Assembly (NCBI GenBank): GCA_013286565.1
Contig: JABDFM010000019.1
Location: 1-51,797, forward strand
Direction of reading: 5' to 3'
From: Bacteroidota bacterium
GTDB taxonomy: Bacteria; Bacteroidota; Bacteroidia; Sphingobacteriales; Sphingobacteriaceae
DNA: 51,797 nt
Under the pieces are notes generated by a model. The model saw only the letters and a list, made by a program, of their open reading frames with translations, was not told where the DNA came from and did no database searches. Made by a program: the position numbers and the translations under genes. Of the stretch, positions 19,216 to 27,857 are shown piece by piece (the first letter of the stretch is position 1; the number at the start of each line of letters is the position of its first letter).

Positions 19216-21012
19216 TTAATTGCCCTCAACAGTCCAATCCCCCTTTTTATTTACAATAATATATGAAGTAGAGTTAAGCCTTTTAATTGTGATACTGGCT
19301 CCTATTTGTGTGGTCTTTATTAAGCCCCCCGCAACTGTAGAAATTGGCAAAATATTATAGCCAGAAGCTGGTTTTATCGTAAGCCCGAAGCTTGTGTTAT
19401 TAACAAAAGTTATTGGAGAGTCGAAATCATGATTCTGATCTAATGTAAAAGGTGTTAAGGAATTAGCGCCCGTGTTTGTAACAAGGGATATTGCACTCAT
19501 ATGGATCGTAAAATTGTATCCCGAATTAGAAACAAGCGCAACAGCTTTAAGAGAATCTTTAACAGAGAACCCATCCGTATTGCAAATAATAGATTCATGA
19601 GCACCCACACCTTTTATCTTTAATGGATTATTGATTTTAGCGTTAGAAAAACCGATGCCTTTTTCATCGATCGCATAAATACCATTGATCATTAATGGCT
19701 TAGCCCTATTGTCGACGATACTCGGTTGTTCAACTATTAAGTTACCCATAACATTCGTAGCAGGACATGCACCTTCTCTGACGATTGATATTCCGCTTCC
19801 GTATTTTGCTGCTCCCGTACTACCTGTATTGGGATTTATGACCACCGGTTTGATAATTTTCAGCAAGGGGGTATTTGAAGCGCCGTAATTAGTAACATAT
19901 ATACCGTTACCCAAAGCATTTTCAGAATACGAATCTTTTATTGTAATTGCCCCTTTTAAAACAGCCTTACCAGAACCTACGTTATTGATTCCGATACTAT
20001 TAAAACTACCATAGTCTTTGTGATTTTCAATGGTTATATTTATATCTTTATTTAGCGTAGTGAAAGAATTCAAATTAATAGTGACCCCATAACCTAATTT
20101 GTTATTTTTTGTGGTGACGTTTAACAAACTAATATTGTCCAATACATCCGTATCGTAGTCTGGTTCAATATCGATACCGCTTTGAGGTGGTGTTCCATTT
20201 GAATTAGTTACAAGTGCCCCTTTAACCAATAACCCGGTAACGCTAATAATAGACATTCCTTGTCGTCTGTTGTTGTCACAGAACATATTTTCGATATAAA
20301 TATCACTACCACCATCTACATAAATTCCATCTCCCCAGCAATTAGATACTTTTGGGTTAATAAGCTTTATGCTTTTGCTTGCACCCCCAATGAATATGCC
20401 CATGCCCCATTCACCTTTAGTACCAGTGTGACCGATCCTGTCACCAATAATTACAGGATTTATCAGTGTAACATTGTTAACATTTCTAATGTTTATACAG
20501 TTATAATTAACTGAACTATTAGGAATAACATCAAATTCAGCACCTTTAGCAAACTCTATAGTTGTATTTGCTGGGGGGAATACCCCTTTAAGTGCATTTA
20601 TCATATATTTCCCGGCAGGAATGACAATTTTTTTATTAGCGCCTGCTGTAAATGCGGCCTGTATCGCTATTGTATTATCGGTAGCGCTATCACCTTTGGC
20701 TCCAAACCAATTGACATTTAAAGCCCCCCTATATGATCGCCGCCAATATTTACCAGGGTTTAACCCTTTAGCTGCGAATATGGTTCCGCCATCTGCAGTA
20801 TAACTCCCCTTAACCAAACTAAATAAACCACCTTTTAAATGATCTGTAACTATTATGGTTTTTGCTGTACCCGTATAGGCCTGCAAATTTGATATAGTGC
20901 TTACATGTGATGCCCGCTTTGAAAGGTTACTACCGGACATTGAGGTCACTGGGGGTTTTGCCACTCCAACTATTGGAGAACATAGCAAAATCAAATAAAT
21001 TAGTTTTTTCAT
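19216..21012 (-). CDS. Secreted right-handed beta-helix protein (pectate lyase 3 superfamily)
   Basis: This 598-residue protein has a Sec signal peptide (about residues 1-19, MKKLIYLILLCSPIVGVA). After an N-terminal segment of about 80 residues comes the Pectate_lyase_3 start motif NWFGAKGDSATDN (residues 101-113), followed by many short strand repeats with N-x-x-I/V patterns (for example GIYVDGGSDIYIENMFCDN) that indicate a parallel beta-helix. The last ~120 residues look like a separate beta-sandwich. This fold is used by polysaccharide lyases, hydrolases, C5 epimerases and phage depolymerases. Its place between fkbM and wzx suggests that it acts on the polymer made here. No catalytic residues could be assigned with confidence. 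Confidence 0.75.
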   Translation of the reverse strand: MKKLIYLILLCSPIVGVAKPPVTSMSGSNLSKRASHVSTISNLQAYTGTAKTIIVTDHLKGGLFSLVKGSYTADGGTIFAAKGLNPGKYWRRSYRGALNVNWFGAKGDSATDNTIAIQAAFTAGANKKIVIPAGKYMINALKGVFPPANTTIEFAKGAEFDVIPNSSVNYNCINIRNVNNVTLINPVIIGDRIGHTGTKGEWGMGIFIGGASKSIKLINPKVSNCWGDGIYVDGGSDIYIENMFCDNNRRQGMSIISVTGLLVKGALVTNSNGTPPQSGIDIEPDYDTDVLDNISLLNVTTKNNKLGYGVTINLNSFTTLNKDINITIENHKDYGSFNSIGINNVGSGKAVLKGAITIKDSYSENALGNGIYVTNYGASNTPLLKIIKPVVINPNTGSTGAAKYGSGISIVREGACPATNVMGNLIVEQPSIVDNRAKPLMINGIYAIDEKGIGFSNAKINNPLKIKGVGAHESIICNTDGFSVKDSLKAVALVSNSGYNFTIHMSAISLVTNTGANSLTPFTLDQNHDFDSPITFVNNTSFGLTIKPASGYNILPISTVAGGLIKTTQIGASITIKRLNSTSYIIVNKKGDWTVEGN

Positions 21013-21234
21013 TAGAGAATATCTATTAAGTGTTAATATTCGATAAAAACACTAAGGGGTTAAATTTGTAAACTCCAATCTGAGTATATTATATTCCTTT
21101 ACAAATGATCTGACCTTAGCCTGTTTGATGTCAATTTCATTTACAGATTTTATGCCCTGCTAAAAAATAAATCGGGCTTTTATTTGGGTGAGTAACATTA
21201 AAAATATGAATTGGTTTTCAATATAAAGCTCCCA

Positions 21235-22113
21235 TTATCTTGGTGTAGCAATAATATTCCCATTAAACGGGAATTTAACCTGTTGATTGCTCTCAGTATC
21301 TTTGATATCATAATCAAATTTTAAAAGAAAATCAATCACCTCAGCCGATGAACTCCCCTGTTTGATCAATAAGCCATCATTTAATTCAGAAATAATAATT
21401 GGCTTATATTTCTCAAGTATTTCGCTAGCTCCGTTAAGGACTTTCATTTCCGCACCTTCAACATCAATTAAAATCATTCCAGGATTTAAATTAAAATTAC
21501 TTACGAGATTATTAACTGTTTCGCCCTCAACATCTATTTTAACTATATTTTCATCAATATTAGTCATGTATGTAGATTCCCCAATACTCGAATACTCTTC
21601 TTTTCCCCTAATGGTGTTTAAATTATACTCGCCGGCCGAATCGCTACATATACCATTGTACAATACAACTTTGCTATTTAAATTATTTCTTTTAATATTA
21701 TTAACTAAATATCCAAAAGCCACAGGCGTTGGCTCAACTGCTAAAACTTTACGATCGTTATTAATTAAATCCGCTAAGAATATTGTAAATATACCAACGT
21801 TTGCTCCAATGTTAATAACATCTTTATCTCGCACTAAGTTCTTTTTTACTAATGAAATAATTTCCGGTTCATAGCTTTTGTCAAGTAATACCCGTTGTAG
21901 TATGTGCGATCTGATATCGATCTCATACGCTCCGGGCAAATCATTTATTTCAACTACTACACTTCCTTCCTTAACATTGGTAAACAGATCTGTATAGAAT
22001 TTAATTCTTCTGTTTTTGTACTTGTAATACAGCCTAACCAAGATAAGGATCGGCCAACTAATAAAACGTACTAATTTGTTAGCTTTTAATTTAGTAGTAA
22101 CTTGCTTCAACAT
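21235..22113 (-). CDS. FkbM family methyltransferase
   Basis: This 292-residue protein has the SAM-binding motif NIGANVGIFT near residue 100, an acidic residue after the next strand (AVEPTP), and the family block ILIDVEGAEMKVLNGA near residue 215. FkbM enzymes O-methylate hydroxyl groups on sugars and natural products and are common in polysaccharide loci. The N-terminus has a hydrophobic stretch (about residues 15-30) that may associate with the membrane. It sits between a glycosyltransferase and the beta-helix protein. The most likely role is methylation of one sugar of the repeat unit. Confidence 0.83.
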   Translation of the reverse strand: MLKQVTTKLKANKLVRFISWPILILVRLYYKYKNRRIKFYTDLFTNVKEGSVVVEINDLPGAYEIDIRSHILQRVLLDKSYEPEIISLVKKNLVRDKDVINIGANVGIFTIFLADLINNDRKVLAVEPTPVAFGYLVNNIKRNNLNSKVVLYNGICSDSAGEYNLNTIRGKEEYSSIGESTYMTNIDENIVKIDVEGETVNNLVSNFNLNPGMILIDVEGAEMKVLNGASEILEKYKPIIISELNDGLLIKQGSSSAEVIDFLLKFDYDIKDTESNQQVKFPFNGNIIATPR

Positions 22114-22213
22114 TTTCTATTTATTTAATAATTGTTTTGGTTCTAGTTGTTATGCGCTGAGAAATATCAATAATGAAAATTATATAAAATATCCCAAATA
22201 GCTTTAAAAGGGT

Positions 22214-23359
22214 TTAATTACTTATTAAATCCTTCATTTCTTCTACAAACTTTTTATCCAATATCCTAATGGTACCGCAGCTATCGTAAGGTGCATTCGG
22301 ATCAACTTGCATAATAGCTTTCGCATTAGATTCTGGGCTGTCATTATCAGAAAACGTTATTAATGATGCTATTTTAGACTTACGTATACTTTTAATAGAT
22401 GTACTTACAACCCGCAAATTGTGCGACAGATATTTAATTATTTTTGATGGAAACAAAGTTGTCATATTTTCTCCGTCAAATTGAGGGTTTATTGCAATGT
22501 GGCATTTATGTAAAAAATCAGAGAATTCATTTTCAGGTATCAAGCCGTGGTATATACATGCCTGTCGGCCTAATCTTTCATTTAAATCAATAACTTGTCT
22601 CTCCAACTCTTTAACTTCTTCTTCCCCGCCATAACCACATATGTGTATAATATACTCTTTAGGTAAATATTTTACACATTGCATAGTATTATAGGCTCCT
22701 CCTTTAACCTTATCCACTAAACCCGCATATACAACATGGATAGAAGAATGGTGATGATTTACTTCTTTTATAGATGATTGAGGAACTGAATAGTTCCCGT
22801 AGATAATTATTTTAGCTCTTTCGCCCAATATCTCAGCAAGAACATCAGAAACCGCTATATAGTTATCCGCACATTCGATCAATTTTTTTTCCCATTTTCC
22901 CAGCAGGTCTTTCTTATTAAATACCTCCCCATAAATCTCTTCAACTTCTAAAATCAATTTAAACCCCTTCAACTTCTTAGCCCATATTATAGGTAATGAA
23001 AATAAGGGTGAATGGTAAACCAAAATTTTCTCGTTACGTTTGACCTTCAGAATAAGCCATAAAAACACCCATAGCAAACTTAAAAAGATGTTTAATAGCT
23101 TTATTAATTTAAAGGATGAAACCATTGAGGGTGTAAACCTTACAGTTAAATTGGGAATTTCATTATTGATCCGCCCTGGCAGGTATTTCCATCCCTTTTT
23201 TATTGACCACGATGGTGAAAGTATTTCTACTCCAAACCCTGCACGAACTAAGCTTGCAGCTATATAATTCATTTTATCAACCGCGGCAGGGGAATTATAC
23301 CTACCCTCATCATTCCCGATTTTATCAGAATAGAAACCTATATAATATATTTTTTGCAC
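22214..23359 (-). CDS. Glycosyltransferase, GT-B fold
   Basis: This 381-residue protein has the N-terminal GT-B half (AASLVRAGFGVEILSPSW; SPLFSLPIIWAKKLKGFKL) and a C-terminal half with HVVYAGLVDKVKGGAY and PSKIIKYLSHNLRVVST, similar in layout to family 4 glycosyltransferases. The usual EX7E motif is not clearly present. The start is GTG (23357-23359); no ATG lies close to the conserved beginning MQKIYYIGFYSD, so GTG is kept. It is one of four non-initiating transferases in the operon, and donor and acceptor are unknown. Confidence 0.75.
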   Translation of the reverse strand: MQKIYYIGFYSDKIGNDEGRYNSPAAVDKMNYIAASLVRAGFGVEILSPSWSIKKGWKYLPGRINNEIPNLTVRFTPSMVSSFKLIKLLNIFLSLLWVFLWLILKVKRNEKILVYHSPLFSLPIIWAKKLKGFKLILEVEEIYGEVFNKKDLLGKWEKKLIECADNYIAVSDVLAEILGERAKIIIYGNYSVPQSSIKEVNHHHSSIHVVYAGLVDKVKGGAYNTMQCVKYLPKEYIIHICGYGGEEEVKELERQVIDLNERLGRQACIYHGLIPENEFSDFLHKCHIAINPQFDGENMTTLFPSKIIKYLSHNLRVVSTSIKSIRKSKIASLITFSDNDSPESNAKAIMQVDPNAPYDSCGTIRILDKKFVEEMKDLISN

Positions 23360-23498
23360 TATTGTCTTTTTATAGGTTTGTGTGTTTAGATCGCGAAATT
23401 ACCAACTTTTTCTTCACCTTCATTCAGTAGGAACTCATACATCGGCTGATAATTCAAAATGAAACGTGAAATAAATACATTATCCTATTTTATATAAA

Positions 23499-24791
23499 TT
23501 ATAACATCTTTAATCTTGTTTTACTGGCAAGTTCACGCTTCTGCATCCAATCGTAAACAGTAGGAAAAATAAAAAAGGCAGCAAACCCTATCGATGGAGT
23601 AATATTATCAAAAGTTACCATTGTAAAAAAAAGTATCATTATTAATAAGGTAAACCCGGGTATATATCCTTTAGTACTTTTTAACCTGGATATAAATGGT
23701 TTAATAAACATATATATCTGCAATGTTCCTACACCAGCGCCATATAGGGCAAATGTATCCAATATTTGAGAATGTTGTCCGAACCCCTGAAAAAAACCAT
23801 CAGCGTAACTTAGGGGCTTTGTTAGGATCCCAAAAAACGGGTTATCTAAAAAAGCATTAACACTTAAAAGCCATTTATCATTTCTGGAATCTAAAGAATC
23901 TCCTGTTTGATTTTTTAAAAATAGCTCCTTGATCTCGCTGATCCTTGAAGAATTCAATGAATTGCCCAATAAACTAGTTAAACTATCTAATAATAAAGAA
24001 AATACATTTGAAAGCAGATATAAGGATACAATCCCCCCAATAATATAAAGTAACCAATATTTGGTTTTTAAACGGGGGGCAAATATTCTCATAAATACGC
24101 AGGTAATTAGTAAAATAAATGCTGTAGAAAAATTAGCCATTGTAATAATAATTGCAAATGCAACCAGCACAGCTATTACAGCAAAATTATTTTTATTTTT
24201 CAGTGGCGCATTACTGTTATATAAAACAAAAAGCAAAATGCCAAATACTATTACTAAAAAATATATGTACTCATAACTACCTACTCCTAATCTCAAATAA
24301 ACTTCTGTACCTATTTCCTTTGTGGCAATTGACCTCGAGATCCATGGGTCTCTTAACAAAGCAAAAAAAGTAACTACTCCTGTGTAAAAAACGAATGGTG
24401 TAAGTAAAGCAATAAGCCAAAAACTATCATTACTCCTTTTTATTGATTTGTTTTTTTCATAAGCCATGTAAAACAATGGAATTTGCGCTAATTCAAAATA
24501 CCGATTCCCTATAGCCCCATTACCAGTAATATAAGCTACACTAATTGTATAAATTATATATACAAACATCAAAAGCCTAAAACGGGTAGGGTATAAAATA
24601 AAAATAGGCGTATCAATTAAGGTAAAAAGAAACCAAGCACTTAACAATGATGCCCAAATAGCATTAAAAGATGCTAATCCGCGAATTGGAGAAAATACAG
24701 AACATAGAGCAAGTAAATAAAGTACAACTAAACTACAAACATAGCTAAATGATCGTTTCTGCACGTTCTTAATTCCGATCAATTGTTCCAT
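23499..24791 (-). CDS. wzy: O-antigen polymerase-like protein (Wzy)
   Basis: This 430-residue integral membrane protein has about 11 predicted helices and one larger hydrophilic loop (roughly residues 270-320, with RNDKWLLSVNAF) before the last helices, as in Wzy/WaaL-type O-antigen ligase and polymerase proteins. The segment NPFFGILTKPLSYADGFF followed by HSQILDTFALYG resembles the family's NPxxGxG...HN/S region. Wzy joins repeat units in the periplasm. It is very AT-rich, as polymerase genes often are. The assignment rests on topology and this motif, since Wzy proteins share little sequence. Confidence 0.78.
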   Translation of the reverse strand: MEQLIGIKNVQKRSFSYVCSLVVLYLLALCSVFSPIRGLASFNAIWASLLSAWFLFTLIDTPIFILYPTRFRLLMFVYIIYTISVAYITGNGAIGNRYFELAQIPLFYMAYEKNKSIKRSNDSFWLIALLTPFVFYTGVVTFFALLRDPWISRSIATKEIGTEVYLRLGVGSYEYIYFLVIVFGILLFVLYNSNAPLKNKNNFAVIAVLVAFAIIITMANFSTAFILLITCVFMRIFAPRLKTKYWLLYIIGGIVSLYLLSNVFSLLLDSLTSLLGNSLNSSRISEIKELFLKNQTGDSLDSRNDKWLLSVNAFLDNPFFGILTKPLSYADGFFQGFGQHSQILDTFALYGAGVGTLQIYMFIKPFISRLKSTKGYIPGFTLLIMILFFTMVTFDNITPSIGFAAFFIFPTVYDWMQKRELASKTRLKML

Positions 24792-24808
24792 ATTATTTAC
24801 TTTAACCG

Positions 24809-25894
24809 CTATTTGTTGCTTAATAAAGTTTGATAAACTTTGTCGATTTTGAATTCTATATTTTTTATAGAAAATTTTTCTTTAACCCGTTTATAAGCAT
24901 TTTCCCCAAAATGATCTCTCATTTTATGATCATTATGAATTTTCAATATAGCGTTTGCCAGTGCCTGAACGTTACCAGGAGGCACTAATAATCCGTTATT
25001 GTTATCTTCAATTATTTCTGGCACACCGCCTGTCTTCGAGGCTATTAAAGCCAATTTTTGCATTGAGGCTTCAAGTAATGCCATGGAAAGTGTTTCATGC
25101 AGGGTTGGTAAAATAAAAAAGTCACACCCGCTTAAAATGGTATCGATATCCTCTCTATAACCCAATAAAAAAACCTGCTTATTTTTTATTTGATCTCTTA
25201 ACTTATCCGTCATAGTTTCCAAATAATCCCCTTGCCCAACTATAATAAATTTAAGATTCTTTTGATCTTTAAAGTTCAAAATGGCTTCATCCAAAATATG
25301 ATAACCTTTATCTTTTGTAATACGAGCCACAGAAACCCCTATGATAGCTTCAGAAGATAAGCCAAGCTCCTCCCTGATACTGTTTTTATTTGTCGTTATA
25401 TGAAGAGCAGGTGGAAAATTATAAATAACGCCAAGACATTTATAAGAAAACAAACGAACTACTTTACGAGACACAACATACTCACTAACCCCATATATCT
25501 TTTTTGATAGTAATAAGGTTAACGGTTCAATAAGATAGGTAAGTATGATTTTTTTTAAAGGATTAAATCCAATAGCTTCACCTGAAAACCCATGAACTGT
25601 AACTACTGTATTTTTTATACCCGCCAATTTACAAGCCAAAGCCATATGAAAACCAGCAAGCTGCAGGCCAGCGAAATGAACTATATCAGGATTGATTTCT
25701 TTTAATTGTTTCTTAATATCAAAAATGCGTTTAATGCTTATCCCTTTACCTAATCTAGAATCATAAACAAAGCTTTTAAATTCATAGTGTTGATTTAATG
25801 AGGAATTCATGACACGCAAATTGCTCATATATAATCCCCCTCCTTTTCCGTCAATTGGCAAATCTATGGCAACAATTGGTTTATTATTTTTCAT
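24809..25894 (-). CDS. Glycosyltransferase family 4
   Basis: This 361-residue GT-B enzyme has the N-terminal glycine-rich acceptor segment DGKGGGLYMSNLRVM and, in the C-terminal half, VSVARITKDKGYH and LPTLHETLSMALLEASMQK, with an intact EX7E motif (E-T-L-S-M-A-L-L-E) and TGGVPEII after it. These are standard retaining GT4 features. A longer frame begins at a TTG (25907-25909); the ATG at 25892-25894 is preferred and overlaps the acetyltransferase gene by 11 bases, suggesting translational coupling. The transferred sugar is unknown. Confidence 0.83.
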   Translation of the reverse strand: MKNNKPIVAIDLPIDGKGGGLYMSNLRVMNSSLNQHYEFKSFVYDSRLGKGISIKRIFDIKKQLKEINPDIVHFAGLQLAGFHMALACKLAGIKNTVVTVHGFSGEAIGFNPLKKIILTYLIEPLTLLLSKKIYGVSEYVVSRKVVRLFSYKCLGVIYNFPPALHITTNKNSIREELGLSSEAIIGVSVARITKDKGYHILDEAILNFKDQKNLKFIIVGQGDYLETMTDKLRDQIKNKQVFLLGYREDIDTILSGCDFFILPTLHETLSMALLEASMQKLALIASKTGGVPEIIEDNNNGLLVPPGNVQALANAILKIHNDHKMRDHFGENAYKRVKEKFSIKNIEFKIDKVYQTLLSNK

Positions 25895-26462
25895 CACCTC
25901 TTTGATCAATTAACTTCAAATGCTTTTCGATATTTTCACGATCCCATCTTTCAAAAATCTTTTGTGGTTGACTGCCAACTAGAATTGTATATGCAGGGAC
26001 ATTTTTTGTAACTACACTACCCGCACCTATTACAGATCCCTGCCCAATTGTTACTCCTGTTAAAATGATAGCATTAGCTCCAATCCAAACATCATCCGAG
26101 ATCACTACATCCATATCATTTTCAGGCAGCTTTTCATCCAGCGTAATACTTTTCATATATCTCCCCACTAAATCGGTTCTATGGTTGCCCCCGTGTATAG
26201 ATACCCCCGGACCAAACATAACTTTATTACCGATTATTATCTGGCTCTTAGTTGATTGAAATATGCACGATTTTCCGATAAAAACGTCGTCACCTATGGA
26301 TATAGATTGATTAGTAAAATGACAGTGCCTATCTATATAAACATTTTTACCAATTTTATGAAATTGCCGTTTTTGTTCAATGCGCCATGAAAACCAATAT
26401 AATTTCTCAAAAAAGGAAATTATTACCCAAAAAAACTGGTTTAATAAAGTAAGAATCTTCAT
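25884..26462 (-). CDS. Hexapeptide-repeat acyltransferase (WcaF-like)
   Basis: This 192-residue left-handed beta-helix protein has repeated hexapeptides from about residue 40 (SIGDDVFIGKSCIF; IIGNKVMFGPGVSI) to residue 165 (VVISDDVWIGANAII; VTIGQGSVIGAGSVV). The catalytic His is probably in IHGGNHRTD. Such enzymes move acetyl groups from acetyl-CoA to sugar hydroxyls or amines. A hydrophobic N-terminal stretch may bind the membrane. Placed among glycosyltransferases, it probably O-acetylates the repeat unit. Confidence 0.83.
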   Translation of the reverse strand: MKILTLLNQFFWVIISFFEKLYWFSWRIEQKRQFHKIGKNVYIDRHCHFTNQSISIGDDVFIGKSCIFQSTKSQIIIGNKVMFGPGVSIHGGNHRTDLVGRYMKSITLDEKLPENDMDVVISDDVWIGANAIILTGVTIGQGSVIGAGSVVTKNVPAYTILVGSQPQKIFERWDRENIEKHLKLIDQRGDEK

Positions 26463-26591
26463 TGTTCATTTTTAGTATAATTAAAAAAAAATCACCTCAC
26501 TATCTTTTAAATACCCGATATAAGGATCAATCAATGCATAAAAAGCAGAAAAGGCTTTCACAAATATTTTTATGATCATTTGCATCATTGA

Positions 26592-27800
26592 TTAGTTACT
26601 ATCTCTCAATTTCTTTAAAAACTCATCCATGGAGTTTAAAAACTGATGATAATCGAAAAGTTGAGAGCGTTTACAAGCCAATTTCATTTTTATTATTTCT
26701 TCTTTTGGCTGGGCAATGGCATTAAGTAAAGAGTCTGTTAAGCGTTGCTGATTAGATGTGTTCAATAAAAATCCAAATTCACCTTCTATTAGATACTCAT
26801 CGATATTACTGGACGAATTGGTAAGTACCGGAGTACCGCAAGTTATAGACTCCACAAACTTTGTAGGGAACCCGGCTCTGGTCACCCTATAATCATCCCT
26901 GATAAAAATTGAATAATCCGCTATTTGAATTTCTTTCAAAACCTCTTTATGGCTCAATCTACCTAAAAAGATCACCTTATCTTTAATATTATCTGGTATT
27001 GTATTGATACCATAATTTTCCAAATAATAGTCCTGTGTAATTCCAATCACTAATAGTTTGAAATTTATTGGTTCCTTTTTTATCGCTTCAGATAAAGCAA
27101 ATAAAACTTTGTCGATACGGTCCTTTTTCCCACTTCCTTTTGAAAAAGGCTGTCCCGCATACACCAAACGCAATTCTTCACTTAAGTTATTGCCCGCATC
27201 TTCCCATTTCTTTTCGGCAATATCTACAAGCGGTGGGAGAAATAAAACATTAGCAGCACGTTTCTTATAATAATCATATAAATACCTGCTAACAGTAATC
27301 ATACCATCCAGATGATTATGTAACCACCTCATTCGATAATTAGTATCAAAAGATTTTATGATACGAAAAAGCAAATTACCCCTATATACTTTATACCAGT
27401 CTGTTGTATCACCAATCAATAAGATTTGTTTCTTTCTGCAGTAAGATAAAAGTTTTGCTAAAGCTACTGCAGGATAATCATATGCAATAATTGCATATGG
27501 TAAAGCTGGGAGATGATTTTCTATGACATCAATTATTTGATCAGCATCTGCGATATACTTGTACCACTCAATAAAGTTCCGGGGATATTTAAGACTCCAA
27601 TAAGTAAATCCCTCAAAGGTAGATTTTGTATCTTCTACTTTTAAGGTAGTATCTTTGGTATCCTGCACGGCCAGATAAAACACATCATAATTAAGTTCAG
27701 CAAGCATTTTCCCATTGGCAATTACCCGATGTGCGGCAGCATTTTTATCAGGCAATTCAAACCCACCGATATACAAAATATTTTTTTTTTCAGAATGCAT
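26592..27800 (-). CDS. Glycosyltransferase, GT-B fold
   Basis: This 402-residue protein starts with the strand ILYIGGFELPDKNAAAHRV, a form common among GT4-like sugar transferases, and has LRLVYAGQPFSKGSGKKDR and AGFPTKFVESITCGTPVLT in the C-terminal half; PTKFVE is the usual donor-binding segment. A longer frame begins at GTG (27819-27821), but the ATG at 27798-27800 is preferred because AGGGGG, one of the few Shine-Dalgarno-like sequences in the window, lies just upstream. Codons 4-7 include a run of ten A residues, an unusual place for a slippery tract. Donor and acceptor are unknown. Confidence 0.76.
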   Translation of the reverse strand: MHSEKKNILYIGGFELPDKNAAAHRVIANGKMLAELNYDVFYLAVQDTKDTTLKVEDTKSTFEGFTYWSLKYPRNFIEWYKYIADADQIIDVIENHLPALPYAIIAYDYPAVALAKLLSYCRKKQILLIGDTTDWYKVYRGNLLFRIIKSFDTNYRMRWLHNHLDGMITVSRYLYDYYKKRAANVLFLPPLVDIAEKKWEDAGNNLSEELRLVYAGQPFSKGSGKKDRIDKVLFALSEAIKKEPINFKLLVIGITQDYYLENYGINTIPDNIKDKVIFLGRLSHKEVLKEIQIADYSIFIRDDYRVTRAGFPTKFVESITCGTPVLTNSSSNIDEYLIEGEFGFLLNTSNQQRLTDSLLNAIAQPKEEIIKMKLACKRSQLFDYHQFLNSMDEFLKKLRDSN

Positions 27801-27857
27801 ACATCCCCCTAAATATAACACGTAAAACTTTGCCCAAAATAGCCAATTAAATAAAAA

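Noticed and set aside
21153..21182. GCCC...GGGC hairpin downstream of fkbM as a terminator
   Set aside because: The stem is only about four to five pairs with an AT-rich loop, and the T-run is on the wrong strand for fkbM.
27479..27499. Perfect palindrome CATATGCAA-TAA-TTGCATATG
   Set aside because: It lies inside a glycosyltransferase coding region and fits the encoded protein; no regulatory role is indicated.
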